Positions 1 to 8,210 of a stretch of DNA of 32,962 bases are shown in pieces. The stretch lies in assembly GCA_036003045.1 (NCBI GenBank), contig DASYSS010000083.1:1-32962 (forward strand), in the 5' to 3' direction. The translations under genes were made by a program, and so were the position numbers. The notes beneath the pieces are model-generated. The model did not search any database, was not told where the DNA came from, and was given only the letters and a program-made list of their open reading frames with translations. This DNA is from Gemmatimonadaceae bacterium. GTDB taxonomy: Bacteria > Gemmatimonadota > Gemmatimonadetes > Gemmatimonadales > Gemmatimonadaceae. How positions within the stretch are numbered: the stretch's first letter is position 1; the number at the start of each line of letters is the position of its first letter.

Positions 1-7
1 CGATTTC

Positions 8-123
8 GCTGGCGACTAGAGCGTAGGGGCCACACTCGTTCCCATTCCGAACACGATCGTTAAGCCCTACAGCGCCGATGGTACTCCGCTCGCGAGAGCG
101 CGGGAGAGTAGGCCGTCGCCGGC
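8..123 (+). rRNA. rrf: 5S ribosomal RNA
   Basis: Structural RNA of the large ribosomal subunit. The ends (8-16 and 115-123) pair as a 9-bp helix I with one G-U pair. The interior carries the conserved 5S loop stretch CCATTCCGAACACG near 42-55 and the GATGGTACT block near 77-85. The length of about 116 nt fits the family. No 16S or 23S sequence is in the window, so this is taken to be the last gene of an rRNA operon whose 23S gene lies to the left. The exact ends are uncertain by 2-3 nt. Confidence 0.93.
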
Positions 124-158
124 ACCCCCTGGTCTCCGACCGCTCGGTCGCTGACCTT

Positions 159-196
159 CAAATGCCTCAGCCTTTCCGCTGAGGCATTTGTATTTT
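159..196 (+). terminator. Intrinsic terminator after 5S rRNA
   Basis: A perfect 12-bp stem (159-170 with 179-190, arm CAAATGCCTCAG) with an 8-nt loop is followed by TATTTT. A smaller hairpin, arm CGACC with a GCTC loop, sits just upstream at 137-150. Together they most likely end the rRNA transcript and process or protect its 3' end. Confidence 0.9.
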
Positions 197-263
197 CGTA
201 CCCTCGTCGCGCACCACCCCGCGCGCCATTCGTCTCGCTCCCCAGCATCCTCCTCACGACAGC

Positions 264-1145
264 ATGCCACGCGCCGGCATCGTTACCGTCGCCGGGAAAC
301 CCAACGCCGGAAAGTCGACGCTGCTCAACCGTATCGTCGGCGAAAAGCTGGCGATCGTGAGTCCCAAGCCGCAGTCCACCCGCGACCGCATCGTCGGCAT
401 CCACTCGACCCCAGAAGCGCAGATCGTCCTTCTCGACACGCCCGGACTCCTCGATCCTCGCTACGCGCTTCAGCGCGCGATGCGCGCGACCGCGCTCGCC
501 GCGCTGGCCGACGCGGACGTGATCCTCTATCTCGCCGACGCGACCGATGGCGAGCCCCAACCGCTGGCCGAGGTGGCGGGCCTCGACCGCCCGCCTCGCG
601 TACCGATCGTACGGGCGCTCAACAAGGTCGATCTCCTGTCCGCGTCGGCCCGTGCGGAGCTCGCGGCGAAGGCCCCCGACGCGGCGCTGGTGAGTGCGTC
701 GAACGGACAAGGAATCGACGACCTGACCGCGAGGCTGGCATCGCTCCTTCCCGAGAGCCCCTTTCTGTACCCGGAAGACGAGCTCAGCACGCAAACAGTG
801 AGATTCTTTGCGGCGGAGCTGGTGCGGGAGACTGCCTTCGAGCAGCTCGAGGAAGAGTTGCCATACGGCGTGGCGTGCGTCATCGAGGAGTTCCGAGAAT
901 CGCAAACGCCGGTGTACATTCGAGCGGTCCTCCATGTCGAGCGCGAAAGTCAGAAGCGCATCCTCATCGGCTCGGGGGGCCGGCGGATTCGCGCGATCGG
1001 TCGCGATGCCCGCCGGAAAATCGAGACGCTCGTGGGGTCGCCCGTTTACCTCGACCTGTGGGTCAAGGTCCTACCGAACTGGCGACGTAATCCGAGCGCG
1101 CTCGCGCGGCTTGGTTACAAGATTCCCGAGGACGGATCTCCATGA
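264..1145 (+). CDS. era: GTPase Era
   Basis: Era is an essential GTPase that binds the 3' end of 16S rRNA and helps mature the 30S subunit at the membrane. The 293-residue protein has the P-loop GKPNAGKS at 11-18, the switch II DTPG at 58-61, NKVD at about 120-123 and an SAS G5 motif near 145. The C-terminal KH domain is visible ([11 protein letters not shown], then [21 protein letters not shown]) and ends in the usual NWRR..LARLGY tail. The ATG at 264 fits the family N terminus directly before the G domain. No Shine-Dalgarno sequence is seen upstream. The gene follows an rRNA terminator and overlaps the next gene by ATGA. Length and motifs are standard. Confidence 0.97.
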   Translation: MPRAGIVTVAGKPNAGKSTLLNRIVGEKLAIVSPKPQSTRDRIVGIHSTPEAQIVLLDTPGLLDPRYALQRAMRATALAALADADVILYLADATDGEPQPLAEVAGLDRPPRVPIVRALNKVDLLSASARAELAAKAPDAALVSASNGQGIDDLTARLASLLPESPFLYPEDELSTQTVRFFAAELVRETAFEQLEEELPYGVACVIEEFRESQTPVYIRAVLHVERESQKRILIGSGGRRIRAIGRDARRKIETLVGSPVYLDLWVKVLPNWRRNPSALARLGYKIPEDGSP

Positions 1146-1315
1146 CAGTGCGCCCCCCCGAGCAACTGCTCGCCCTTCTCGTCTGCCCGAAGTGCAAGGG
1201 CGATCTCGAATTCGTCGAGAACGAATCGGTGCTCGTGTGTCACAAGTGCCGGCTGCGGTACCCCGTGCGCGACGGGATTCCAGTGATGCTCATCGACGAG
1301 GCGACGCCGTTCTGA
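1142..1315 (+). CDS. Trm112-like small zinc-ribbon protein (UPF0434/YcaR family)
   Basis: A 57-residue protein that starts on the ATGA overlap with the era stop. It has the family pattern [14 protein letters not shown], then [19 protein letters not shown]. The four cysteines at 15, 18, 33 and 36 can hold one zinc ion. Archaeal and eukaryotic Trm112 proteins activate methyltransferases. The bacterial YcaR-type relatives are small and mostly of unknown role, so a partner methyltransferase is only a guess here. Translational coupling to era suggests co-expression. Recognition of the family is secure; the function is not. Confidence 0.85.
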   Translation: MTVRPPEQLLALLVCPKCKGDLEFVENESVLVCHKCRLRYPVRDGIPVMLIDEATPF

Positions 1316-1320
1316 AGCTG

Positions 1321-2331
1321 TTGGTCTCCGCGTGTCGCCGGCTGTCGTTGCGCCGCGGCCGCCCTCTGTTGGTGTCGTTGCTCGTCGCCGCCATGCACCG
1401 CGTCGCGCTCGCGCAGAGCGGGAACGGCGCGCAGGGCGGTTTGGATTTTCTGCTGCCGATCGGCGCGCGTACCGTGGGCATGGGCCAGGCGGGAACGGCG
1501 ATCGCCGTCGGCTCCGACGCGCTCTGGTGGAATCCGGCCTTGATCGCGCGCGGGCCGCGCGAAGCGTCGATGCAAATCACGCAGACGCTCGCGACACAAA
1601 CGGGCGCGGACGCCGGCGTGGCCTTCATCTACGCGGTGCCGCGAGTGGGCGCGGTCGGACTGAGCCTGCGTTATCTCAACTACGGCGAGCAGGACGCGAC
1701 CGATTCGACGCAACAGCTCACGGGCAAGTTCGCGCAAACGGGCACGATCGTCGCGGCGACGTTCGCCGCGCCGTTCGGCGACCGCTTGGCGATCGGGCTC
1801 ACGGCAAAGCTCCTTCGCGTCGGCTTCCCGTGCACCGGCGATTGCTCGTTCACGATCGGTAACGCGGCGTCGCCGCAAACGGGGGCGCTCGACCTCGGCG
1901 CCCAGTATCTCGTGACGGGCGATTCGCTCCTCACGCTTGGGGCCGCGGTTCGCAACGTCGGCTTCAAGCTGCAGGTGAACGACACGCCGCAGGCCGACGC
2001 GCTCCCGGGCCGTTTGTATCTCGGCGCCGCGGCCGCGCCGAAATGGGGGCAGCTGCCGAAGGATGTACGCGTGCGAGCGGCCGCCGATCTCGTGTGGCGC
2101 CTCTCGGACGCCGGCACGCCGGGGCTCAACCTCGGCGGCGAGCTATCGTTCAAGGAACGCTATCAATTGCGCGCGGGCTATGTCGTGAACGGCGCGACCG
2201 GGTCCGGGCTCACGTTTGGTGCCGGCATCTCCACCGGAAAGCTCCAGATCGACTTCTCGCGAATGCTGAACGACGTGAGCCAGCAGTCCGGCGTGACGCC
2301 GACGTACGTCGCGTTGAGATATCTCTATTGA
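1321..2331 (+). CDS. PorV/PorQ family outer-membrane protein
   Basis: A predicted exported barrel protein of about 336 residues. An Arg-rich N terminus and hydrophobic stretch (LLVSLLVAAMHRVALAQ) look like a signal peptide cleaved after ALAQ. The mature start LDFLLPIGARTVGMGQAGTA and then SDALWWNPA is the hallmark of the PorV/PorQ (UPF0164, FadL-like) family. The rest has alternating beta-strand patterns and ends in an aromatic (RYLY). In Bacteroidota, PorV belongs to the type IX secretion apparatus; elsewhere the family has no settled role. The start is uncertain: no ATG precedes the signal peptide, so a TTG at 1321 (alternatives CTG 1312, TTG 1348) is assumed. The reading frame stays open far upstream, but that part overlaps era and is not credible. 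It overlaps the next gene by one base (TGATG). Confidence 0.8.
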   Translation: MVSACRRLSLRRGRPLLVSLLVAAMHRVALAQSGNGAQGGLDFLLPIGARTVGMGQAGTAIAVGSDALWWNPALIARGPREASMQITQTLATQTGADAGVAFIYAVPRVGAVGLSLRYLNYGEQDATDSTQQLTGKFAQTGTIVAATFAAPFGDRLAIGLTAKLLRVGFPCTGDCSFTIGNAASPQTGALDLGAQYLVTGDSLLTLGAAVRNVGFKLQVNDTPQADALPGRLYLGAAAAPKWGQLPKDVRVRAAADLVWRLSDAGTPGLNLGGELSFKERYQLRAGYVVNGATGSGLTFGAGISTGKLQIDFSRMLNDVSQQSGVTPTYVALRYLY

Positions 2332-3185
2332 TGCCGAGCATGCTGTCACTTCCTCGTTTAGGCGCGCGAATCGCCACGATCGTCGCCCTTTCGGCGGCGC
2401 GAGCTTCGCTTCGCGCGCAAGTCGCCGACGCGGTCGGCGGTGTGATGCCGGCCGGCGTGACGCGCGCCGAGCGGCCTGCGACGGATTCCACGTTCAAGAC
2501 CGGGCCGGATTCCATCCGCCGCGGCAGCCCGCGCATCGAGGATCTCCGCGTTCGGCGATTCGCGCCGGTGGCGTCGGCGATCCTTCCGGGGAGCGGACAA
2601 TTCGCCCTCGGGAACGATCGCTCGATCATCTACACGGCCGCGGAGATCGTCGGCTGGTGGCGGTTCAGCAAGAGCTGGCGCGAGCAATCGCAGCAGGAAT
2701 CGGCGTTCAAGGCGATCGCGCGCACGGTGGCGCGGTCCCACTTCTCGAGCGCGCCGCCCGACGGCGACTGGACCTACTACGAAAACATGCGGGATTTTCT
2801 CGAGAGCGGCGTTTACTCGATGGCCAACAACGGGTCGGTCATTCCCGAGACGGATACGCTCACGTACAACGGCCATCTGTGGCAACAACTGCTCGCCACG
2901 AATGCCACGACCAGCGCCGCGTTGGCGGCGTACGAATCGCAGGCGGTAAAGCCCAATTTTCAGTGGTCGTGGCGAAACGCGCAGCTTCAGTACGACCAGT
3001 TCATCCGAACGACCGACAAGCGCAACGACGCCTCCCACGCCGCGGTCCAGGATCTGATCTTCTTGGCCGCGAACCACGTACTCAGCATGGTCGACGCCTT
3101 CGCGACGTTCCGGCTGCAAATTCGTCCGGAGGCAGGGGGGGGCGGACGGCCCGGAGCGTCGTTCAGTGCGAGCGCGCGCTGGTGA
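2331..3185 (+). CDS. Secreted protein of unknown function, DUF5683-like
   Basis: A 284-residue protein with an N-terminal signal peptide (hydrophobic stretch at about 13-27, ending SLRAQ). The conserved-looking core is VASAILPGSGQFALG followed by a hydrophobic helix (IIYTAAEIVGWW). This resembles the PGxGQ..N segment of DUF5683-type proteins, but I am not certain of the assignment. The middle is rich in Trp, Tyr and Gln (WSWRNAQLQYDQF). A second hydrophobic segment (LIFLAANHVLSMVDAF) precedes a Gly-rich tail. Its start codon overlaps the stop of the PorV-like gene, so the two are probably made together and may act together at the envelope. No catalytic motif is visible. Confidence 0.75.
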   Translation: MPSMLSLPRLGARIATIVALSAARASLRAQVADAVGGVMPAGVTRAERPATDSTFKTGPDSIRRGSPRIEDLRVRRFAPVASAILPGSGQFALGNDRSIIYTAAEIVGWWRFSKSWREQSQQESAFKAIARTVARSHFSSAPPDGDWTYYENMRDFLESGVYSMANNGSVIPETDTLTYNGHLWQQLLATNATTSAALAAYESQAVKPNFQWSWRNAQLQYDQFIRTTDKRNDASHAAVQDLIFLAANHVLSMVDAFATFRLQIRPEAGGGGRPGASFSASARW

Positions 3186-3266
3186 CCGGTTTCAGCCGAG
3201 TAGCGCGCTTGAACCGCGCGGGCGCTGGAACTGTCCGCGCGTCTTCGTTTGATTTGATTCGAGGCC

Positions 3267-3288
3267 CGCGCCGCCAGGAGGCGCGTTT
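3267..3288 (+). terminator. Weak candidate terminator
   Basis: A 6-bp GC stem (CGCGCC 3267-3272 with GGCGCG 3280-3285) with a 7-nt loop is followed by only TTT. It lies in the 138-base gap between the secreted-protein gene and the GGDEF-type gene, a plausible place to end the era transcript. The short T run makes this uncertain. The rest of the gap (3186-3323) shows no clear promoter. Confidence 0.3.
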
Positions 3289-3323
3289 CGCTAGCCGCTC
3301 CAACCCGCCGACAACGCAACAGA

Positions 3324-4379
3324 GTGGCAACCGTTAGCGCGATTCTGTTTTCCGGCGAAGGCGCCGCTCCGCTCGAGCCGGTCGACCGGTGGCTCGAGGC
3401 GTTGGACGTCCCCGTCGTCGCGCTGGCGGACGTCGACACGTTGATGTCGATCGCGCTTCGCAGCCGTCCGCGCGTGGTCGTCTTCGACGCGCGCAAGGCC
3501 ACCGCACGGATCCTGGACGCGCTCCGCCGGCTCAAATCCGACTCGTACACGGGCATCGTGCCGGCGGTGGTGCTGACGGTGGACGACCCCGCCGTATTCC
3601 AAACCGCGTTCGAGGCCGGCGCCGACGAGGTGATTCGCGAGGGCGTTCCGCGGGCCGAGGTCGACGTGCGGTTGGCCGCGCTCCTGCGGCGATCGGACCG
3701 CGACCTCTACGTGCACCCGTCGACGCGCTTGCCGGGCGCCGTGGAAATCGAGGCGGACATCGCCCGGCGCCTCGAGTCCGGGGCCTTGTTCGCGGCGTGC
3801 TATGCGGACCTGGATCACTTCAAGGAGTTCAACGACCGATACTCCTATCACGAGGGGGATCGCGTCATCAGGATTCTCGCGCAGATCCTGCACGATGTGG
3901 TCAAGGGGCAGTGTCACGAGCACGGATTCGTCGGCCACATCGGCGGCGACGACTTCATTTTCATCGTGCCGCTGCCCGACGTGAACGACGTCTGCGAGGA
4001 AATCGTTTCGATCTTCGATACTCTGATTCCGTATCAGTATTCCGAGCAGGACCGGCGAGCCGGGTACTTCTTCGGCAAGGATCGCCGCGGCCAGCTTCAC
4101 CGCGTACCATTGATGACCGTCTCCATCGGGGTCGTGACCAACGAGCGCCGCCGGTTCGGTCACGCGGCGCAGGTGAGCGCGCTGGCGACCGAGATGAAGA
4201 GCTACGCGAAGACATTGCCCGGTTCGGTGTATTCGATCGACCGTCGCACCGACGCCGTGACGGAGCGCCCTGGAGAGCCGGAGCGGGCGCTGTCACACGG
4301 CGGCGCGGCGAGCGGTGGCGGGGGGGGGAGCGGAGAAGGAAACGCGCGATCCGAAAGTGGAGGAAAAAAGATCAAGTGA
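3324..4379 (+). CDS. Receiver-like/GGDDF domain protein (degenerate diguanylate cyclase family)
   Basis: A 351-residue cytoplasmic protein. Residues 1-130 resemble a response-regulator receiver fold: RPRVVVFDA places Asp55 at the phospho-acceptor position, but the usual paired acidic residues near the N terminus and the C-terminal Lys are not evident. Residues 135-320 form a GGDEF domain: YADLDHFKEFND with Asp162 and Asp164, YHEGD, and the signature at 207-211 reads GGDDF instead of GG(D/E)EF. No RxxD inhibitory site lies five residues upstream. Catalysis of c-di-GMP synthesis is therefore doubtful, and a signal-binding role is possible. The C terminus is a Gly/Ser-rich tail. The GTG start at 3324 is chosen because the fold begins there; no good ribosome-binding site is seen. 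It overlaps the next gene by GTGA. Confidence 0.8.
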   Translation: MATVSAILFSGEGAAPLEPVDRWLEALDVPVVALADVDTLMSIALRSRPRVVVFDARKATARILDALRRLKSDSYTGIVPAVVLTVDDPAVFQTAFEAGADEVIREGVPRAEVDVRLAALLRRSDRDLYVHPSTRLPGAVEIEADIARRLESGALFAACYADLDHFKEFNDRYSYHEGDRVIRILAQILHDVVKGQCHEHGFVGHIGGDDFIFIVPLPDVNDVCEEIVSIFDTLIPYQYSEQDRRAGYFFGKDRRGQLHRVPLMTVSIGVVTNERRRFGHAAQVSALATEMKSYAKTLPGSVYSIDRRTDAVTERPGEPERALSHGGAASGGGGGSGEGNARSESGGKKIK

Positions 4380-5425
4380 ACGTTTCGTGTCCGGAATGCA
4401 ACTCGGTGTTCCGCGTCGACCCGACCAAGGTTCCGTCGGGCGGCGTTCGCGCACGATGCTCCGTATGCGGCGGCGTCATCATCGTCGGCGCGGGCGCTCC
4501 GATCGAAGAGGAGTTCGCGCCGATCGCGAGGGCCGTGTCGCCGGCCGCACACGCGCCGATCCCCACACCGATTGCTGCGCCGATGCCGGCGCCGGCATCC
4601 GCTTCATCCACCGTCGCTCCGTCGAGACCGGCGCCCGCTGCGCCAACTCCCTCGACGGCGAGACCCGCGATCGTACCTCCAGCCGCGGCCGCGCCGTCGG
4701 CGATTCCGTTTCCCGCACCCGCGACTCGGCCGCCGCCCGCGCCGCAGCAACGTCCGACTCCGGCGTCGGCACCGCAGGCGCCTCCAGCTGCCCCAGCCGC
4801 GTCATCGCCGACTCCGTCGGCTCCGGCGTCCCGTCCGGTGGTTTTCGCGGCGCGTGGTCCCGCGACCCCGCCCGTCTCCGCCCGTCCAACGCAGCCGCCC
4901 TTCGCCGGGCCCGCCGGAACGCAGCGTCCGCCAATCGCACCGCGGCCTTCGGGCGCGATGCCGGTGCCACCGGCGGGGCCGCGCCCGGCGGTGCGGCCGG
5001 CGCAAAGTACGCCGGCTCGACCCGCGACACCGATCGTTCCGGCGCGACCGGTTCCGCCGTCGGGGCCGGCCGGAGGCGCGATCCCGCCTCGCCCGTCCGG
5101 CTCGATGCCGGCACAGCCCGCAACTCAGGGCGGCTCCTCACCGTCGACGCCGACGCGCGCGCCGATCAATCCGTTTCTCGCCAACGACCCCAACGCGAAG
5201 GCTCGTCGTTTGGCGCGCGCGCTCGTGTCCGATCTCGTGACGTACTTCCCGCAACGTCGCGACGAAGGGCTGCGCGACGGAACGTTGCGCGAGCTCTTTC
5301 GTGAAGAGATCAAGAAATCACAGGAAGAGTACGTCGAGCAGGTCGGTCGCGATTTCGCCGAATCGACGACGCACTTTCAGGACGCACTGAACGAGATTCT
5401 CGCCGGAGGCCAGCGCATCTTCTGA
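4376..5425 (+). CDS. Zinc-ribbon (MJ0042-type) protein with Pro/Ala-rich linker
   Basis: A 349-residue protein in three parts. Residues 1-36 are an MJ0042-type zinc ribbon (CPEC at 5-8, CSVC at 28-31). Residues about 50-260 are a low-complexity Pro/Ala/Arg/Ser linker, very likely disordered. Residues about 263-349 are a charged helical domain (NPFLANDPNAKARRLARAL, then DLVTYFPQRRDEGLRDGTLRELF) that looks structured but that I cannot name. The GTG start at 4376 overlaps the previous stop and follows GGAGG at 4359-4363. Similar ribbon-plus-linker proteins occur in bacteria with complex signalling, but the function is unknown. Coupling to the GGDDF protein suggests a shared regulatory role (inference). 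Confidence 0.8.
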   Translation: MNVSCPECNSVFRVDPTKVPSGGVRARCSVCGGVIIVGAGAPIEEEFAPIARAVSPAAHAPIPTPIAAPMPAPASASSTVAPSRPAPAAPTPSTARPAIVPPAAAAPSAIPFPAPATRPPPAPQQRPTPASAPQAPPAAPAASSPTPSAPASRPVVFAARGPATPPVSARPTQPPFAGPAGTQRPPIAPRPSGAMPVPPAGPRPAVRPAQSTPARPATPIVPARPVPPSGPAGGAIPPRPSGSMPAQPATQGGSSPSTPTRAPINPFLANDPNAKARRLARALVSDLVTYFPQRRDEGLRDGTLRELFREEIKKSQEEYVEQVGRDFAESTTHFQDALNEILAGGQRIF

Positions 5426-5486
5426 TGCGACGGGCCTGCGCCGTCAGGAATGTGGCGCTAGGTTGACAGGTGTGAGTTTGACATGC

Positions 5487-5516
5487 GAGCCGTCCGTCGC
5501 GACCGCGGGACGGCTC
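5487..5516 (+). repeat. 9-bp inverted repeat upstream of prfB
   Basis: GAGCCGTCC (5487-5495) and GGACGGCTC (5508-5516) form a perfect 9-bp stem with a 12-nt loop in the 117-base gap between the zinc-ribbon gene and prfB. No T run follows, so it is a poor intrinsic terminator. It may be a leader hairpin about 26 nt ahead of the prfB start. The gap also holds two TTGACA hexamers (5463-5468 and 5478-5483) without a convincing -10 element. Confidence 0.45.
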
Positions 5517-5542
5517 GTCTCATACCCGGGGGAGAACGATCG

Positions 5543-6668
5543 ATGGCCGAAAGCGAGCGAGCACGCCAGCTCAGGCAATACGCTGAGCGACTGGCGGAGC
5601 TGCGGAGGTACCTTTGACCTCGATGCGAAGCGCGAGATGCTTCGTTCGCTCGAGGAGCGCATGGCGGCGCCCGGGTTCTGGAACGACCAGCAGGCGGCGC
5701 AGGCCGCGGTGCAACAAATAAAGGCGGTCAAGATCTGGGTCGAGCCGTTCGACGCGATCGCCGGAAGAATCGAGAGCGCGCGCGAACTGGAAGAAATGCT
5801 GCAGTCCGAGCCGGACGCCGACATGATATCCGAGCTCGATCGGGAGATCTCGGCGCTCGGGCGCGAGATCGAGGCGTTCCGACTCCGTTCGCTGTTGTCG
5901 GGACCCGACGATCACCGCGACGCGCAGCTCGAGATCAGCGCGGGAGCCGGCGGCACCGAGGCGCAGGATTGGGCGTCGATGCTGATGCGGATGTACACTC
6001 GCTGGGCCGAGCGAAAAGGCTACACCATCGACATCCTCGACATGAGCGAGGGCGAAGAGGCCGGGATCAAAGGGGCGGTGCTCGAGATCAAGGGCTCGTA
6101 CGCCTACGGCTTTCTGAAGGCCGAGATCGGGGTTCATCGGCTCGTGCGCATCTCGCCGTTCGACGCGCAGGCGCGACGGCACACCAGCTTCGCGTCGGTG
6201 TTCGTGTATCCCGTGGTCAACGAGGAAATCAACGTCGAGATCCGCGACGAGGACATTCGGATGGACGTCTTCCGTGCGTCGGGCGCGGGGGGACAGCACG
6301 TCAACAAGACGAGCTCCGCGGTGCGTCTCACTCACATTCCGACGGGCATCGTCGTGTCGTCGCAGCAGGAGCGGTCGCAGCACAAGAACAAAGGCACGGC
6401 GATGAAGATGCTGAAGAACCGTCTCTATCAACTCGAGGCGGAGCGGCAGGCGAAAAAGAAGGCGGAGCTCGACGCGACGAAATCGGACGTGAGCTTCGGC
6501 AACCAGATTCGCAGCTACGTCTTCCAGCCGTACACGATGGTGAACGACCACCGCACTGAACTGAAGATTCCCGACGTACAGCGGATCATGGACGGCGACA
6601 TCGATCCGTTCGTCGAAGCGTATCTCACCTCACTCGGCGGCAACGGCAGCGGGGCATCGGCGGCGTGA
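5543..6668 (+). CDS. prfB: Peptide chain release factor 2 (programmed +1 frameshift)
   Basis: RF2 reads UGA and UAA stop codons and triggers peptide release. The ATG at 5543 has a good ribosome-binding site (GGGGGAG at 5529-5535). The first 24 codons end at an in-frame TGA (5615-5617); the rest of the protein is in the +1 frame from GAC at 5616, giving about 374 residues in total, the usual RF2 length. The stop-recognition tripeptide SPF is at about 204-206 and the catalytic GGQ at about 249-251, followed by HVNKTSSAVRLTH. Coordinates cover both frames, so a simple translation from 5543 stops after 24 residues; this is normal and not a pseudogene. It overlaps lysS by GTGA. Confidence 0.96.
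5603..5618 (+). promoter_or_regulatory. prfB: prfB programmed +1 frameshift site
   Basis: The sequence CGGAGGTACCTTTGAC contains the three known elements: an internal Shine-Dalgarno-like GGAGG (5603-5607), the slippery CTT (5612-5614) and the in-frame TGA followed by C (5615-5618). When RF2 is scarce, ribosomes pause at UGA, slip forward one base and read GAC (Asp25). This is the classical RF2 autoregulation circuit. Confidence 0.95.
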
Positions 6669-8194
6669 GCGACGAAACGAACTTCGTCCGTCGGGCGCGG
6701 CGCGAGAAACTGGACGCACTCGTCGAGCGTGGCGTACAGCCGTTCGCGTACGGATTCGACCGCACCCACGATGCGGCCGAGGCGGTGCGATTGCATCCGG
6801 CCGGTCACGAGGGAGAGGGCGATGTGGTGCGCGTCGCGGGGCGCATCGTGGCATGGCGCGCGCACGGCAAGACGACGTTCGCGCACCTCGCCGACGAGAG
6901 TGGCCGCATTCAGCTCTACTTCAAGAAGGACGGGCTGGGCGATCAGGTCTATTCGACGCTCGAGCTGTTCGACATCGGCGACGTGGTGGGCGTGACGGGG
7001 CCGCTCTTTCGGACACGCACCGGCGAAGTGACGGTGCGGGTGACCGACGTCTGTCTACTGGCGAAATCGCTGCGCCCCCTGCCATTCGGCAAAGAGGAGG
7101 AGGTCGGCGGCGTGAAGGTTCGCCACTCCGGATTCGCCGACGCGGAGCAACGCTACCGGCAGCGCTACGCCGACCTCGCGGTGCATCCCGAGGTTCGCGC
7201 GTTGTTCCGCGCGCGGTCGAGAATGATCGCCGAATTTCGTCGCGCGCTCGACGAGTGGGGCTACCTCGAAGTCGAGACGCCGGTGCTGCAGCCGCTCTAC
7301 GGTGGGGCGTTGGCGCGGCCGTTCACGACACACCACAACACGTTGGACATGCCGCTGTATCTGCGCATCGCCGACGAGTTGTACCTCAAGCGGCTCGTCG
7401 TCGGCGGGTTCGACCGGGTCTACGAGATCGGCCACGATTTCCGGAACGAGGGGATCGACCGGACGCACAATCCGGAATTCACGATGCTCGAGTTCTACGA
7501 GGCGTACGCCGACTACGCGGGTATGATGACGCGCGTCGAGACGCTGGTGACGCGGGCGGCCGCCGCGGTGAAGTCGGTCTGGTCGCCGCCTACCACCGAA
7601 GGCGCCGTGGAGCACGGTTCGGAGCCGGTCCCGGAATTCGAGCCGCCGTTCCCGCGCGTCGAATGGTTCCCGTCGCTCAACCGCGCGCTCGGGGCGGGGG
7701 TCGACGCAGCGGCGCTCGGCGACGAGGAATTACGGAACGCGGCGCGTCGTGCCGGCGTACAGAAGGTGGAATCCATGAGTCGGCCGAAAATCCTCGACGA
7801 GATGTTCCAAACCCTGGTGGAATCAAAACTCGTGTCGCCCACGTTCGTGGTGGATTATCCGGTCGAGTTGTCACCGCTCGCGAAACCGAAGCGCGGCAAC
7901 CCAGGGCTGACCGAACGGTTCGAGCTGTTCGCGCGGGGCCGCGAAATGGCGAACGCGTTCAGCGAATTGAACGATCCGATCGACCAGCGGCGGCGCTTCG
8001 AGGCGCAGGCCGCATTGCGCGCTGCGGGCGACGAAGAAGCGGTCGGCGTGGACGAAGACTATCTGCGAGCGATGGAGTACGGGATGCCGCCCATGGGCGG
8101 CGTTGGCATCGGCGTCGACCGGCTATTCATGTACCTCACGAACACGCCGAACATTCGCGACGTGATCCTCTTTCCCACGCTGCGGCCCGAGTGA
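6665..8194 (+). CDS. lysS: Lysyl-tRNA synthetase, class II
   Basis: Charges tRNA-Lys with lysine using ATP. The 509-residue protein has an N-terminal OB-fold anticodon-binding domain (about 50-150: VVRVAGRIVAWRAHGKTTFAHLADESG). The class II catalytic core follows: motif 1 around EVETPVLQP, motif 2 at about 259-272 (FRNEGIDRTHNPEF) and motif 3 near the C terminus (GIGVDRLFMYL), ending NIRDVILFPTLRPE. The GTG start overlaps the prfB stop by GTGA, so translation is probably coupled. The prfB-lysS pair and the following lol genes form a common bacterial gene order. Nothing is missing. Confidence 0.97.
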   Translation: MSDETNFVRRARREKLDALVERGVQPFAYGFDRTHDAAEAVRLHPAGHEGEGDVVRVAGRIVAWRAHGKTTFAHLADESGRIQLYFKKDGLGDQVYSTLELFDIGDVVGVTGPLFRTRTGEVTVRVTDVCLLAKSLRPLPFGKEEEVGGVKVRHSGFADAEQRYRQRYADLAVHPEVRALFRARSRMIAEFRRALDEWGYLEVETPVLQPLYGGALARPFTTHHNTLDMPLYLRIADELYLKRLVVGGFDRVYEIGHDFRNEGIDRTHNPEFTMLEFYEAYADYAGMMTRVETLVTRAAAAVKSVWSPPTTEGAVEHGSEPVPEFEPPFPRVEWFPSLNRALGAGVDAAALGDEELRNAARRAGVQKVESMSRPKILDEMFQTLVESKLVSPTFVVDYPVELSPLAKPKRGNPGLTERFELFARGREMANAFSELNDPIDQRRRFEAQAALRAAGDEEAVGVDEDYLRAMEYGMPPMGGVGIGVDRLFMYLTNTPNIRDVILFPTLRPE

Positions 8195-8210
8195 TGCCGG
8201 TATTCGCGCC

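Noticed and set aside
60-935. Minus-strand open frame running from era into the 5S rRNA gene
   Set aside because: It overlaps a structural RNA and Era and has no recognisable protein features.
808-1320. Upstream extension of the PorV-like frame
   Set aside because: The extension lies in era and the Trm112-like gene, is Arg/Ser-rich as expected for an out-of-frame reading, and would bury the signal peptide.
5463-5483. Two TTGACA hexamers upstream of prfB as a promoter
   Set aside because: No AT-rich -10 hexamer lies 15-19 nt downstream of either copy, so only the -35 half is seen.
5543-5617. prfB read as a disrupted gene because of the early TGA
   Set aside because: The context matches the known RF2 programmed frameshift and the rest of the protein is intact.
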